Assembly: GCA_947846985.1 (NCBI GenBank)
Contig: CANTUZ010000001.1
Coordinates: forward strand, 68,899,521-68,963,520
DNA from: Fratercula arctica
Lineage: Eukaryota > Chordata > Aves > Charadriiformes > Alcidae
Reading direction: 5' to 3'
DNA length: 64,000 nt
The notes under the pieces are model-generated. The model was not told where the DNA came from and made no database searches. It worked only from the letters and a program-made list of their open reading frames with translations. Shown one piece after another: positions 36,016-48,200 of the stretch; position 1 is the first letter of the stretch, and every line of letters begins with the position of its first letter. Position numbers and translations under genes: made by a program.

Positions 36016-38380
36016 TTTCCCAGAAAGGTGAAGCAATTATTTTTCAAGCAGCGTGGGCATCCAGATAGTTCTTAGCGCAACACCAGTATGAAGAAACTAC
36101 GTTCTTTCTGAATAAAATATTTTAAGAGTTGTGATGAAATAGATATAAACATGTTAATTGAATGCTGAAATTTCACTGCCATGTGTAATTAGATAACGGC
36201 TTTTTTATTTCTTAGTATTCCTTAATACTTTCAGCTTCGAACAGAAAAACTGAATTTTCGTGCGGCATCGGTTCATCCTGTACTTTCTGTAACCCTGTCC
36301 TAAACCAGGCTTGGTCGGTGCTGGGAGCTAGAGATACCATCTTGCCTACACCCACATCTCTGATGCAAAGTGTGACCAAAGCCCCAAACTAAGCACAAAA
36401 CAATTAGCAAGAATTTGAAAATGCTCTAGGATGTATCTAGAGCACCTCCTTTGTACAGAGATGCTTTTTATAACCCTCTGGTTTAGGATACTTTATATCT
36501 GATGTGAGGAATTTTCAGGAAATCCATGAAGGGAACAGGCATGCACAATGTGCATGGCTTTGGTACCAGAGCAAGAAAGATTTTTAAAAGCTGTTCTGTC
36601 CTTTCACAAAAAGCTTATTATTGCCTTTTCTTGACTCTTCAAAAGATTCTTTCTCCAAATGTTCTAAAAAAAGTGTGAAGAATACCTCCTAAAGATTCTC
36701 CTTTGGAACATAGGGAACTGGATTGCTGAAAAAAGCTGCAGTGCCAACGCAGTTGTATACTGTCCCATACAGCCACCGTAAACCATTCCTGCAAGAGCTA
36801 TCTGAAGCATATAAAAACAACTCCAGGTACACAGAGAAATTAATATCTTTTGGTGTCAGCAAATTCATTCTGTTTAAAAAATAAAATATAGGCAGAAATT
36901 AAATTAGCCTTCTTATCCTGTCCAAAATACCTTTTTTTTTTTTCAGCCATAGTTCTTATTCCTCTTTCATGTCTCTTCAGTGCCAGTCACTTCACACAGC
37001 AGTGAAAATCCAAGTGCTTTTTGAGGGTTAGAATCCCATTCTTTTAACAAAACGGCCAGTTCCACAGGACTATTCATGATGCACAAAATTAAGTGTGTGC
37101 CTAAACCTGTGCAGGATTGGATCATTCACATGGACAGTAGATGTACTGTTAATTAAATGCTACTTGTAATAAAATATATTAAAGTGATTGAAGCTGCTGT
37201 AGCTGCGGTGGGCCTAGAAAGTACAATAATCCTTCACTGTAATGTAGAATCCTCGTGTCAGAAACATGTACAGTACTTAGAAAGAGTATAATTAATGCAC
37301 ATTAACATATATACTCAGAGAGAGAATATATGAAGAGGGTGCTCTGGGACATGGTTAAAATTTTTGTGACTTCAAATTAGGGAAATTTGGAAAATCTCCA
37401 GTTCAGCAATTTAAAATGATTAAATGGTATCATAGCTTTGTCCTAAAACTGGATGAATGTGAAGAAATGTGGAAATGTGGTTTTGTTTCATTAATGAGGT
37501 ATTCCAGCCTTAAATATTGTTTTCCACAAATACAATAAATATTGATTTTCTTAGCTAATTAAGAATGGATGGTCACCCACAAATAATTAAACTAAACATT
37601 TAGTCTTGTATAGTGAAATGAAAAATTAGATGCTTATTTCAGGGATGGGTAGCATGCGAAGGTCATTAGGCAGTCCAAGGTCAGTATTGCATTAAAACTG
37701 AGATCTGCTGCTGAAGAGGGAGGAGGAATTGTTTCAGAGAAGGAGGGACATTTTGGGTGGCTCAGGCTGAGAACTGTTGCTATCTGAGGTGGTCACTGTT
37801 TGAAATTTGGAGGTGGAGATGAAAACTGGAGGTGAAAATGGAAGCTTATTTTTCCTGTAGAGACAGTTCATCCTTCTCTTGAATAGCGAGACCCGCAGGG
37901 CACTGTCAGTCACCGTGGTGAAGTCACCAGCAAGAGACCCTGGCTGGGCTTGCCCTGAGCTCTGGTGGGTTGCTGGGCTCCTTCTGAGCAGTTAGAAGCG
38001 GTGTCCTGTGATACATGCTATGTCTGACACACACGTCACAGACCCAGTACTCTTGACAGCATCCAGTTAAAAGCAGTTTGGGCAGAAACCACAAGTGCTG
38101 CAAAACCCTGGAGTAGCTCTGAGGCATAAAAATGGAGCTGGTTGAAAAACAAGAATGAGAGATGGCAAAAACCCCACACCTCATTTCCTTGTTACTTTAG
38201 CTGATGTCTGACTTTTTTACTTTTCAGAATTAGATAAAAATGTAGAATAAGAAGAGGAAAAAAGTGACAATATGTTGTTGATTTTTTTTATCCCGGGTTT
38301 ACGTGAAGCCTGAAAAGCAGAAATTCAGCCTCTTTAGGAATAAGATAAGCTCAGGGTCCATCTGAGTTGCCCGGTCTTAC
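36016..38380. other. Non-coding, AT-rich
   Basis: I see no gene, mobile element or notable repeat. Confidence 0.45.
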
Positions 38381-38540
38381 TTGCCAATTGTTTGTTGGCC
38401 ATGCTTTGTCCAACTGTTTAAATCCATGCCAACTAATCAGGTCCTTTGACTAATCCAAGTAGTCAATTAAAGAGCTCAGTGTGACTGAGCACTCTTCATT
38501 GGCTGTCACAGCAATAAAAGGGCCATAAGTGTTGATTTAA
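38381..38540. promoter_or_regulatory. Candidate regulatory element with dyad
   Basis: A perfect dyad, GCTCAGT-GTG-ACTGAGC, lies at 38474-38490. Around it are TTGGC/GCCAA words (NFI-like), CAATTAA and ATTGGCTGTCACAG. The support is short motifs only. Confidence 0.22.
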
Positions 38541-39600
38541 TGATATATGTAAGAGGATGAAGTATCCAGTGCTGCTACTCAAAAGATATTTTTGCTTTTC
38601 CTGACTGTAAAATTCATAATCTCACAATATGGGTAGCTCTAACAAGAATCTAGCAAATCACTTTCTCAGGAAAAAAATGAAAAAAATAGCATTGGATAAA
38701 AGCTGTTGCGACTCTTTAGGAAGTTACAGGACCTACAAATGTTTCCAAGAAATGAAGACTCAAAGTAGCAAATGTGTGTAAGTCCAGAGAGATGCAGATA
38801 TTCCAACCACTGCAGATTTCTCATCAGATAGATGAGATTTCTCATCAACTTGTAGTTGTCATAGACAAGTCATAGTCAACATAAACAGTTGACAGAACTA
38901 GCTGCTGAATGGCAGTCTTCATATTATGTTGTCTTTGACCTAAAAGGAAGAGTAATTGTGAGCTTGCTTTAACGACCTTCTTGTTTTCCAGGCCAACCAG
39001 CTCCTGCATGCCCAAGTGTGTGCTGTGTTCTTCTGTTACTGTTAAAATTTTCAAGGAAGTATTGAGTATCATGAAGCATTTATCAAACATGGACAGCAAA
39101 GTTGACTTGATGAAACTCAGATTATTTTACTGTAAGACGGTTGTTGAATGTGAAAAAATGTACAACAAAACCCCTTCATGATTCCCTATACCTTTATAGG
39201 TCTGGGAACCACGTAACACCCCACCACTGCTGTGTAACGTGGCTGGAAAACTTTTCGTGTTCTCATTGCTAGGAGTTCTTTTCTCCATATTCGGGGTCTA
39301 ATTTTCAGGAGCTGAAAGAAGCACACACTCTGTATGAGTCATTATTTCTAAAACTTGGGGACTCAGAGACTCATGTCATAAGTAGAGAGACCATCACACA
39401 AAGTAAGTTCTTCAGTTACAGACATATATTTTATCAGAAATGTATTAGTATAAACTGATATATAAACTCTAGTATTATAACTAGCATATAAACTCCAGTA
39501 TAAAATTATAAACTGTAGTATTAAATACATTTTGCATTTAGCTTCTTTCCATAATACCATTGATTGCATTTTTTATCGAGTTATTTCCTCTTTTTCTTTT

Positions 39601-39638
39601 GGGGAGGAAGGGGTGGGTGGGGGGGGAGGGGGTGGGGG
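39601..39638 (+). repeat. G-rich tract, quadruplex-capable
   Basis: Six or more runs of at least three G are separated by A, T, AA or TA over 38 bases on the plus strand. Confidence 0.88.
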
Positions 39639-41310
39639 CACAGTGCATTTTCAAATATAAGCCAAGATTTCTCACATCCATGTCAATTTTAATGTAGTTT
39701 TACCTAACTGTTCTTAGAAGTCCACACATACTGTGAAGCATTTCCTTCAAAAAACAAAAACCCAGACCTCCTTCAGTCACAAGGGAGGTGACCTGCAGAG
39801 TATCCGAGCACCTACGTGAGCAGCATGGCACTGCAGGATGCCTTGTCCAAGTCACTGCTGGGAAAAGGCAGCTTTTCTTCAGCCTTTTCCTCCTACTTCC
39901 TTTTTTCCAATCACTCCCACCCCCTGCCAAAAAAGATGAAGATATACTTTTGTTCTTAAAGACAAACAAACAACAAACCCCACACATATGCCCTGTCTTG
40001 CATCTGTTTGTGGATATTTCGTTGGTCAGTATTCTGGGTACATCTAATATTCCTGCATTAACACTGCTGTACTTAGTGAGCCGTGCAAACTGACAAAAAT
40101 TAAAAGTACATGGGGGAGAAAGGGGTGCTTGAAATCTTAGTTGAATTGAAGTCCAAAATAGCATTTATCTGGTGATTTCAGTAGAGCGGATATTTCATCA
40201 TAACTGATGACAAAACCTTCTGACTGATTTCATTAGTACGTAGATTTCTGGAGCCATGTAAAATATTTTCCTTATTTGTAGTAAACCTTTATATATGTAT
40301 GGATAGATACATTTATATATATTGTCAAGTAACTTAGAGAAGGAGAGAATATAAACAAAATATCCTAGAGAACCATTAAATGATATTAACAAATAAGAGT
40401 CATTGATGTGTCTCCCTTGCGTAGAAACAAAGCTGTAGTGGAGAAAAAGGAGAAGAGGATGCCAGGAATATGTAAGGTATTCTCCATAGAGAACACAGAG
40501 TAAATGCACAAAGATAAGACACAAAAAAAAAGAACAGAATGATAGAAGTCAGAAAAACATAATCATCCAGCAGATGTAACATTTATTAGATAAGCTTACA
40601 TGCAAAATAGCTTTCACTGTTAAACAAGGCAAGGTGATATTAACATCCATTGGACTGTTTCTGTCCTGCCTATACACAGAAAAACATAATGCATATATTC
40701 GATCTGATGAAAACCTTTAGGTTTAAACTTGCTAACATTAACCGTAGGTTTGGTACAAATAAATGTGATTCAGAGCTTAAGTTCTGCAACATAGCCCAGC
40801 CCACATTTATGTGGGGGCTGCCAGAATTTGATTCAGATATCAAGGTATTGTTCAGCTTTCAGTCCACCATTTAGTAAGGAGCTGATGAAACCTTCACTTG
40901 CAAACATAGAGATTATCTTCCCTTTTGGCTTTAGCGATTTTCTGTGCCATTAATACATAAACCTGCGATGGTTTTGTGATATGAAACAGTTTCCGCATTC
41001 TTGTACTTGTATGCTTAGTCCAGCATTTGTAACACTCTAGGCAGCATCTACTGCAGTTGATTTTATATGACTTCTGATGGGATTTTTAAACTTTGTCTGT
41101 GTGTAAAGTTCACAGGCTGAGTTGTCTTCCTTAGCTACTCCAAAGAGTCACAAAACCATGTAGACGACAAGGGTGGTTCCCTCCAGATCTGACAGCTGGC
41201 GGTCCCCAGATGGATCAGTCCCGAAACCTTGGGAAAGCCAGAGTTGAGCTGGAAAGACTTAAGTGTCTCCAATAATACACTAGTTGGGCTTTTGAAAGCC
41301 TTGAGCTCCA

Positions 41311-41350
41311 TGGGATTTTCTGCCTGGGATTTTCTGCCAAGGATTTTCTG
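41311..41350 (+). repeat. 14-bp tandem repeat, about 2.9 copies
   Basis: TGGGATTTTCTGCC at 41311-41324 and 41325-41338 is followed by a partial copy, AAGGATTTTCTG, at 41339-41350. Confidence 0.93.
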
Positions 41351-43980
41351 TGAGTTTAACACAGTCTGAAGTGTATGGTTTCCAGCAGTCACAACCTCCA
41401 GAGACTATGTCAGACAGGCTTCTGCGAGGCTTCTCACATGGCTCTGCAACACGTGTGACTCGTGGGAGGCCTGTCCCCAGAAATGGTACAGAAGGGCTGA
41501 ATCCCCCACCACTATCCATCTGGAGAAGGCTCCTCTTCTGTTCTCTAGCCAGCCTTGCTGACTCTGAGACTTAATATCTTTGCTTAAGCAAAAGTTGCTC
41601 AGTTTTTCTATCTAAAAAAGTCAAAAGTATCTCTTTTTTTCACTTCAGTTTGAACATTTTGCAGTAAAATCACCACTAGGACAATGCTATAGGTTTTGAT
41701 AACACATCGTTATTGCCTAAGAAAATAATAAGATCATTGGAAGCACCTGTTAATGTTCTCATATCAGTGACCCATATTTTTATGCAAATACACAATTGCT
41801 CCATAGTTACAAAAATGTGACAATAGGCTGTAATTTATAGCAGCAACAACATCAGAAATATCCCAGTAATGTTCTCAGTTGCTAATTGATCGTTTGCTAC
41901 AACTACTTTCCTTACAGACATAAGCTGGTAGAGCCATTAAAAGTTAGAGGTCTAGCAGAGATCCTGCTTGAACAAAAGAGCCCAGATGGCCGGCTGGTAC
42001 ACAACAGCTACCAATACTAGCTTTTGTCTATGGAGGCCATCTTTGAAATACAGGTCAAATCATGAATGAAATATGCTGAGGGATCTTTAACTGTCAAGCC
42101 AAACTGTAGTAGATAGTTACATGGAACACAAAATTAATTTCAAAAATAATTAAATCTTTCAGTAAGAGGCTGCCCTGCAGAAGAAGGTGAAGGGTTGAGG
42201 TAAAACAGGAGTTTATTGAGACAAGCTCTTCTTGGAAAATTTAATCTTTAAATATACCTGGCCAGAAGGTATCTGACTAACCAGCTTATTGGGCTTAGGT
42301 TATACTTACTCATTCCACACATATAAACTGCAATGGACTAAATAAAGGCAAGCTTGGGAGGGTCGTTATTACCTTGCTCTCGGTAGTCCTTCAACAGCTC
42401 TTCCCTGTCTGGTGGACACTAACAGAGCACGTGAATCTGATTTGAAGTCCTCCTGCTCTGTCTAGCTATGATAATTTACTAAACAACTTCCTTTCTAGGC
42501 ATAAAGTTCTTGATAAAAATTTGCCCTATACTTGGTCAATGATTTTTTTTTTTTATTTTTTATTTATTCATAGTATACCAAATTTGTCTGTGACTGATTT
42601 GCTGCTTCTCTGCATCCTGGCAGAAGACAATTTCTGTGTGTTGACTCTCACCATGCTTGAAATACCAGGGGAGAAATGGGCAATCTGATAAAGTTCTCTC
42701 CAAGGAAGTTGGGGTTTTTCTATTTTTTTGAAAATTCAACTCATCTCAAGTCAGTATGTCTTTTCAGAAGATATGCTCCAGCCTTAATTGGGGTGCTCAG
42801 TCTGAGGGTAAATGGGTGAAATTTAAGGGCCAGCAATATATAAGCAGTTTCTCTAAATAATCTCACAATCTCTTCAATTCTATGCATTTAAAATGAAGAA
42901 TCTCGCAGTGGGCAGCCTGCAACATGTTAAGTATTCTTGGAACACCGGCAAAGCATTTACACCCAATAAGTAACTCTACGTCAATTGCACAGTGAATTCT
43001 TTCCCACTCTGCATAAAATACAGTATAACTGAGCGCAAGTGCAGATTAACAGGGTGGCAAGGACATGGATGGTCTCCCCAGGCTTGCTTCAAAGCCATTG
43101 TGCAGTGGCCGTGAAGCCCCTTCAAGCTGTGTGGCTGAGACCTGTGCTCTGTGGGTCTTCACACCTGACTTTCTGCAGACCAAAAATATAGCCCTGTGAT
43201 CTCAGGGGGACTTTTCAATCCCTCCTCTGAATGAGTCTGGGAAGTGAGGAAAGACAAGACGTATGCCTAGAATCGTGGTCTGAGGACAAGCTTTGCCATC
43301 AGACGTATTAGCAATGCCTCTGCTTCGAGCAGAAATTTGAAAGCACAAACATAAAAAGGCTAAAAGATATGAAAAATTGTGAGGAATAAATAGCATGCGG
43401 TAAGAGGAGACACAATGAGTGGTTTGAGAGTAGTTAATACCTCATTTGGCTTCTTATGAAGGTGTACATTACACAAAGAAAGATTACAAGCCCTTTTATT
43501 CTTTACCTTAGTGTCTCCGTGTTACCCAAAGGTATGATGAGCATTGTTTTGGTGGGAAAAACTTGGGAGCTGCATTGTGTCTGTCACAGTATGTCAAGTC
43601 AAACATATGAGCTGAAGAAGTGCCTTTATTTTTCTCAATTAGTACTGTTTGCTTTGTGGCCTTCCCATCAACAAGTATAAATTTGTACAATGGTCACCAT
43701 TTAAAAATCAATATTTACCAAGGGTTATCACATCATCAACCCCAGGACACTATGTAGTTCCTTAAACTTTGAGCAGAAAATAATATTGGTATCTGGTAAA
43801 TATTTAACACATGTATCACTTTATGGTAACCAGCAGCTTTGATACAGATGTTCATTACCTCTTCCTAGCTAAAACTTACATTAAATTACATTGCACTGAA
43901 CTTAGTCTTCACTTAAGCCAGATTTCAGTTAAAGGAACTGAGGAGAAGAATATAGTGAAACTGACTTTATAATTAATGTA

Positions 43981-44025
43981 ATGAAAATAACTATAATGAA
44001 TATCATGAAAATAACTATAATGAAT
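43981..44025 (+). repeat. 24-bp tandem duplication
   Basis: ATGAAAATAACTATAATGAA occurs at 43981 and again at 44005, with identical copies. Confidence 0.93.
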
Positions 44026-44821
44026 AATCACTTTTGGGTTTTGCAGTACTCTCATCCCAAGGTATTTGATTGAGCATGGGTTCTCTGTGGAAATACTGAA
44101 ATTATGGCTAAAATATATCTAGGGAAAGTTAACTCAAGGTTCCATTTTCCTTTGGGTGGAATAGAAAATTTTCTGTTTGTCAGGGAAAACTCTCCAGTAG
44201 CTAGCTACACTGTCCAGATACTTTTAATCTTAACTGTCCTTCCTTTGATGTGTAAGTAACAGATGTTTGAGAGATAAGAAATTAGATAGATTGTGATTAG
44301 TGAGAAACAACTTAATTTCATTTCGTTACTTGATGTTCTCATTCACTCGTTCTGAAAATGACAGTAGTTAGTAGGGTTGTTAGTTCTTTTAATTGACACT
44401 TTTTATGCTTTAACAATCAACTTAAACTTAACCTATGCACACCTCTAATTTTGAAACACATCATTTGCGAGCTAATACGTCACTTTTTCAGTGCAAGTTG
44501 GAATTATTTCCAAAATGGCTTCGCTTTAATTATGTGTATGTGCCACTTAGCCAGCTTGGTTTTTTTGTAGGCTATGGAAAGAGATAAGGAGAAAGCAGGA
44601 AACAGCTTTGCTTCTCCCCCTTTCCCAAAACAAAATCCTTTCCCTCCCAATTTTCTAAAAAAAAAAGGTATTTCAAAAAAGGTATTTCAAATGAGCTAGA
44701 GGAAGGACTTGGCAGGGGAGAGATTAGATTTGGGTATTTCTAGTGAGAAGGAATAAGGATGATTAAGAAAATATCTTGGATAGCTCATTAGCTTTCAAAT
44801 ATTGCATGTTTTTGGTTGATA

Positions 44822-45235
44822 AAGGCAATAATGTTCACACAAGTACTGTAAGGCATTTGACTTCGTACCTCACAAAATTTTGATTAAGAAAGTAAAACGA
44901 TAATAAACTCAACATGGCGTATGTTGAATGGCTTAAAAACTGCAATTTTTTCTTGCAATTGCAAGCAGGGAATTCTCGCAGAATTGTTGTTTTCCTAGTC
45001 AGGTCCTGAGGGATCAGTTTTTAATGCCATGCTGTGAAATATTTGTATTGGTGCGGAGGAAAAGACTTAGAATAGGTGTTAGGAAGAACTTTCTAAAATA
45101 TAGTTCAGTTAGCTATACAAAGAGGATACCTAGGAAAGCTGCCGTGTAAGTTCACTTGCATCTGGTTCTTAGTAGGGATACACTCTAGATGACCCTTTGA
45201 GACCCCTCCAGAACTGCATCTGCGTGACTGAAAGA
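44822..45235 (+). mobile_element. Old CR1-like LINE with internal deletion
   Basis: Three CR1 segments appear in the right order on the plus strand. First is RT motif A, readable as KAFDFVPHKILIKKVKR from 44850 and followed by a stop. Second is the block before the catalytic box (AGGTCCTGAGGGATCAG and onward, about 45001-45045), which corresponds to about 890-940 of the first CR1. Third is the C-terminal and 3' UTR region (TTAGGAAGAACTTTCT near 45079, CCTAGGAAAGCTGCC near 45129, ACTCTAGATGACCCTTTGAG at 45182-45201), matching about 1640-1840 of the first CR1. The second and third blocks are about 740 bases apart in the first CR1 but only about 60 here, so roughly 680 bases are lost, including the catalytic box. 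High divergence and a missing octamer tail suggest an older CR1 lineage. Confidence 0.75.
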
Positions 45236-48200
45236 CAAAGCGATCGCTGACGAGATTTGAGGGTGGCCAGGAAATTGGAGCGCTGATAAATAAAAAAAGA
45301 GGGTAGACTGCTGGCACAATGCCAGCTGGATCAATCTCCCCATAGCTCAGGTATAAGCAAGCAACACAGTGTTGTAGCACAGCCATAGCAGGAGGACAGT
45401 GGGGAGAGAAGAAAGGGAGAAGAGGGAGCATAAAACTTACCAGCCCGTAGCTGTACATAAACACTGTACATCACAGAAACTCTGTCACCAGTTCTGACCT
45501 TCCCAATCCAGAGAAAACCCATCAGAATGGCTGCAGTGCCTTATAATTTACCCTTGCAATAACCTACCCCAACAAATTATGCCTGTATAGTTCATAAAAG
45601 TCAGGCAACATTTGCAGGAAGAAGTATTATTTCTTATGTCTAACTGGTATCATTGGAAAAAAATGGATGAGCTCTAAGGTACACAAGCCCTAAATCTCCT
45701 CTTTTTTCCCAACTGTATCAATCTGTCTTATAAAAAATATTACTGGTCCTTACAAAGTCTGCTTTGTTTATACCCTCTGGCCATCACAACTATAACAACC
45801 CTACTGTAGTCAGAAATTGAAGTAACAGGTGACTTGATCAAGTCTAGGAGAAGCAAGATGGAGGAGAAAGACATAACCCCTTCATTCTGGCACACAGACT
45901 CTGACATACTCCAATGGCTGGAAGGTCAGAGTGAAAACTAGGTTGGCTTTCTATCAGTGACAGCAATTACATCCCAAACAATATATTAATACATTTGATA
46001 GATTCCCCATCAGAAAAAAAAAAAAAAAAAATTGAAACAAGTCTAGATATTTTTAGTAAATTATGTAGATCCAAGAGAAGCTGAGATTTGGAGCTAAACC
46101 AAGGTGTTTAACAGGCTTTTGGTCTTTGTTAAATGGGAGGCAAAAAAATGGATGAACCCAGATGTCCTCTTTGGTTTCGTAATCTACGAATCTACAGCTC
46201 TGTAATTTAATTCCAAGAGCTGAATTTTTTTAAAAAAGTGAGTAGAGCAGCTCTAAACCCACTCTCATTTCCAGTTGATTGTCCTACATTTGAGGCTGCT
46301 ACATCTCTCAATTGTTGTTCTGTGTTCGTCTTGTAAAAAGAAACAGGCTAAGGCTCCACAGGATGAGAGTCGGGCCAGGCCAACATAGACAAGCTTTTAA
46401 GCAGTCTCCTCAAGCACCACAAATCTGTGTCCAAACCTCACAGTTTATCACGTGTTAAGCCTATCCAGATGGTAGGTTATATCCTGGTATTAACAATTCA
46501 CATCCATTTCCACTTCCATCTCTGTAGAAAATTGCCAGCAAGTCTGCCTGGTCGTCTTTTAAAAGCAAAGGAACTCGCACATACATGAATGTACACCACA
46601 TATGTTACAGTATCTTGCTCTGAACTGAAAACCAAGCTCTTAGTGATTTAGAGTCTGAAATATGTAGCAGAACATGGTTTCAAATGGTATGAAATTGTGC
46701 TATTTGCAAGTACTATCCCTAACTGCCTGTGACAGTCCCAGGCTTGTGAGGACAGGACTTGGAAAAAGAGGAGGAGAGACTGACCTGCAAGCGGCTTATC
46801 TGCCTGCCTGTGAGAGCTGGAGCCATGAGGCTTTGAGTGAACGAAGGTAGGACTCTTCTCTCCACACAGCATTACAGGCACCGCTACAGCTCCAGTCCGG
46901 AGTGCTATCAGCTGCATGCCCAGAAGTAACGCATCAGATTTATAGGATGGGAAACCTCGAGATTTTTAGTATACACACCAGGCAACAGAAATAAGCGTGG
47001 AGTTACAGAGCAGACTAAACTGACATGGAGATGTAGTCATAGTTAGTCGTCCAGTGGTTGTAGCAAAACGTGTAGCTAGAGAAATTCCAGCCTTGCAGGA
47101 ACGAGGAAAACTTTACTTTTTTTTTTTTTTCTTGAGAAAATTATGAGTTTATACCTTTAAAGATTACTAGCAGATCATTAGAGCCGCCTTTCAATTTCTG
47201 CAGAGATTACCCAGCTTTCAATAGGTCCCAGCAGAAAGTGTCTCAGCTCTCTGCTTCCCTGTTGCGTTGTTCCCCTACAAACACCTTCCCCTTCTCTGTC
47301 CTTCCCCTGTGAACACCTGCCTGCCTGTGGGAGTGAGGCCTGGGACCACAGTCTCTCTCCCAGGAGAGGAACAAGATGTGAGGCAACAGATGTTCAGGAT
47401 GCACTGCACAGCTCTGCAGTTTAGAAGTGGTGGAAAGAATAGGGTCTCGGAGCAGGAGGCAGCAGAGCTGTGTGAAACTGAGTAGGTTTCAGGAACACAA
47501 AAGGCTCCAGGCTTTTGCTTCATCCTTCTTTGGCACCCTGTGGATACACATCACTGACAGCAAGGCAAAAACTGAAACCCAACCTACTTGTTTAACCCCT
47601 GGTCATGTTACCAAAGTCTTGCCAAGCTATTTCCTTCTGAAAAATTCTTTTTTTCTGTTTTAAACGCCTTTTTCCACTCAACAGTTTTCTCCTCTTTGTT
47701 ACAGTGAGCAAGCCAGCTGGTGCTTTAAAGTCCTCCAGATGTCCTACTCAACTGCATGTCACCTGGAACCCGAAAAAGCCTCAAGTCACCTCTTCCTCAA
47801 GTCTATCTCCTCTTCTACAGCACAAGCAGGCCGCCCTTGCTGGCATCAGTCTGAGCATCCAGAAGGAGGAGACATCCAAGATGGGCTGATAGGTAGCCTG
47901 AGGCACCTCACTTAGATGTCTAACTTGAGAAGGATATGATAATTAAGTATTTGAGTTAGGAGAATACCCATCCTCTTTGTTTAGCTAGAGAGAGAAGTAG
48001 ATCCCTGCAGAGGGCGATTCAGGGCACCTAAGCTCAGTTCCTTGCAGAACTTATTTGTCTTCATTGAAATATGGAAACTGAGGGAAGTTTGCAGTTCTAA
48101 ATGTGTGTATTAAGTCCCTGCAGCTAAGCAGTATGAATATCCCGCCTGCCTTCTTCCACTGTTCATACATCCCATACAAGTTCAGGCACCCATAAAACAT

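Larger units (their letters stand above)
38541..44819. other. Non-coding
   Basis: The region contains a G-rich quadruplex-capable stretch (39601-39638), a 14-bp tandem repeat (41311-41350), a T-rich run at about 42543-42562 and a 24-bp tandem duplication (43981-44025). No gene is recognised. Confidence 0.45.
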
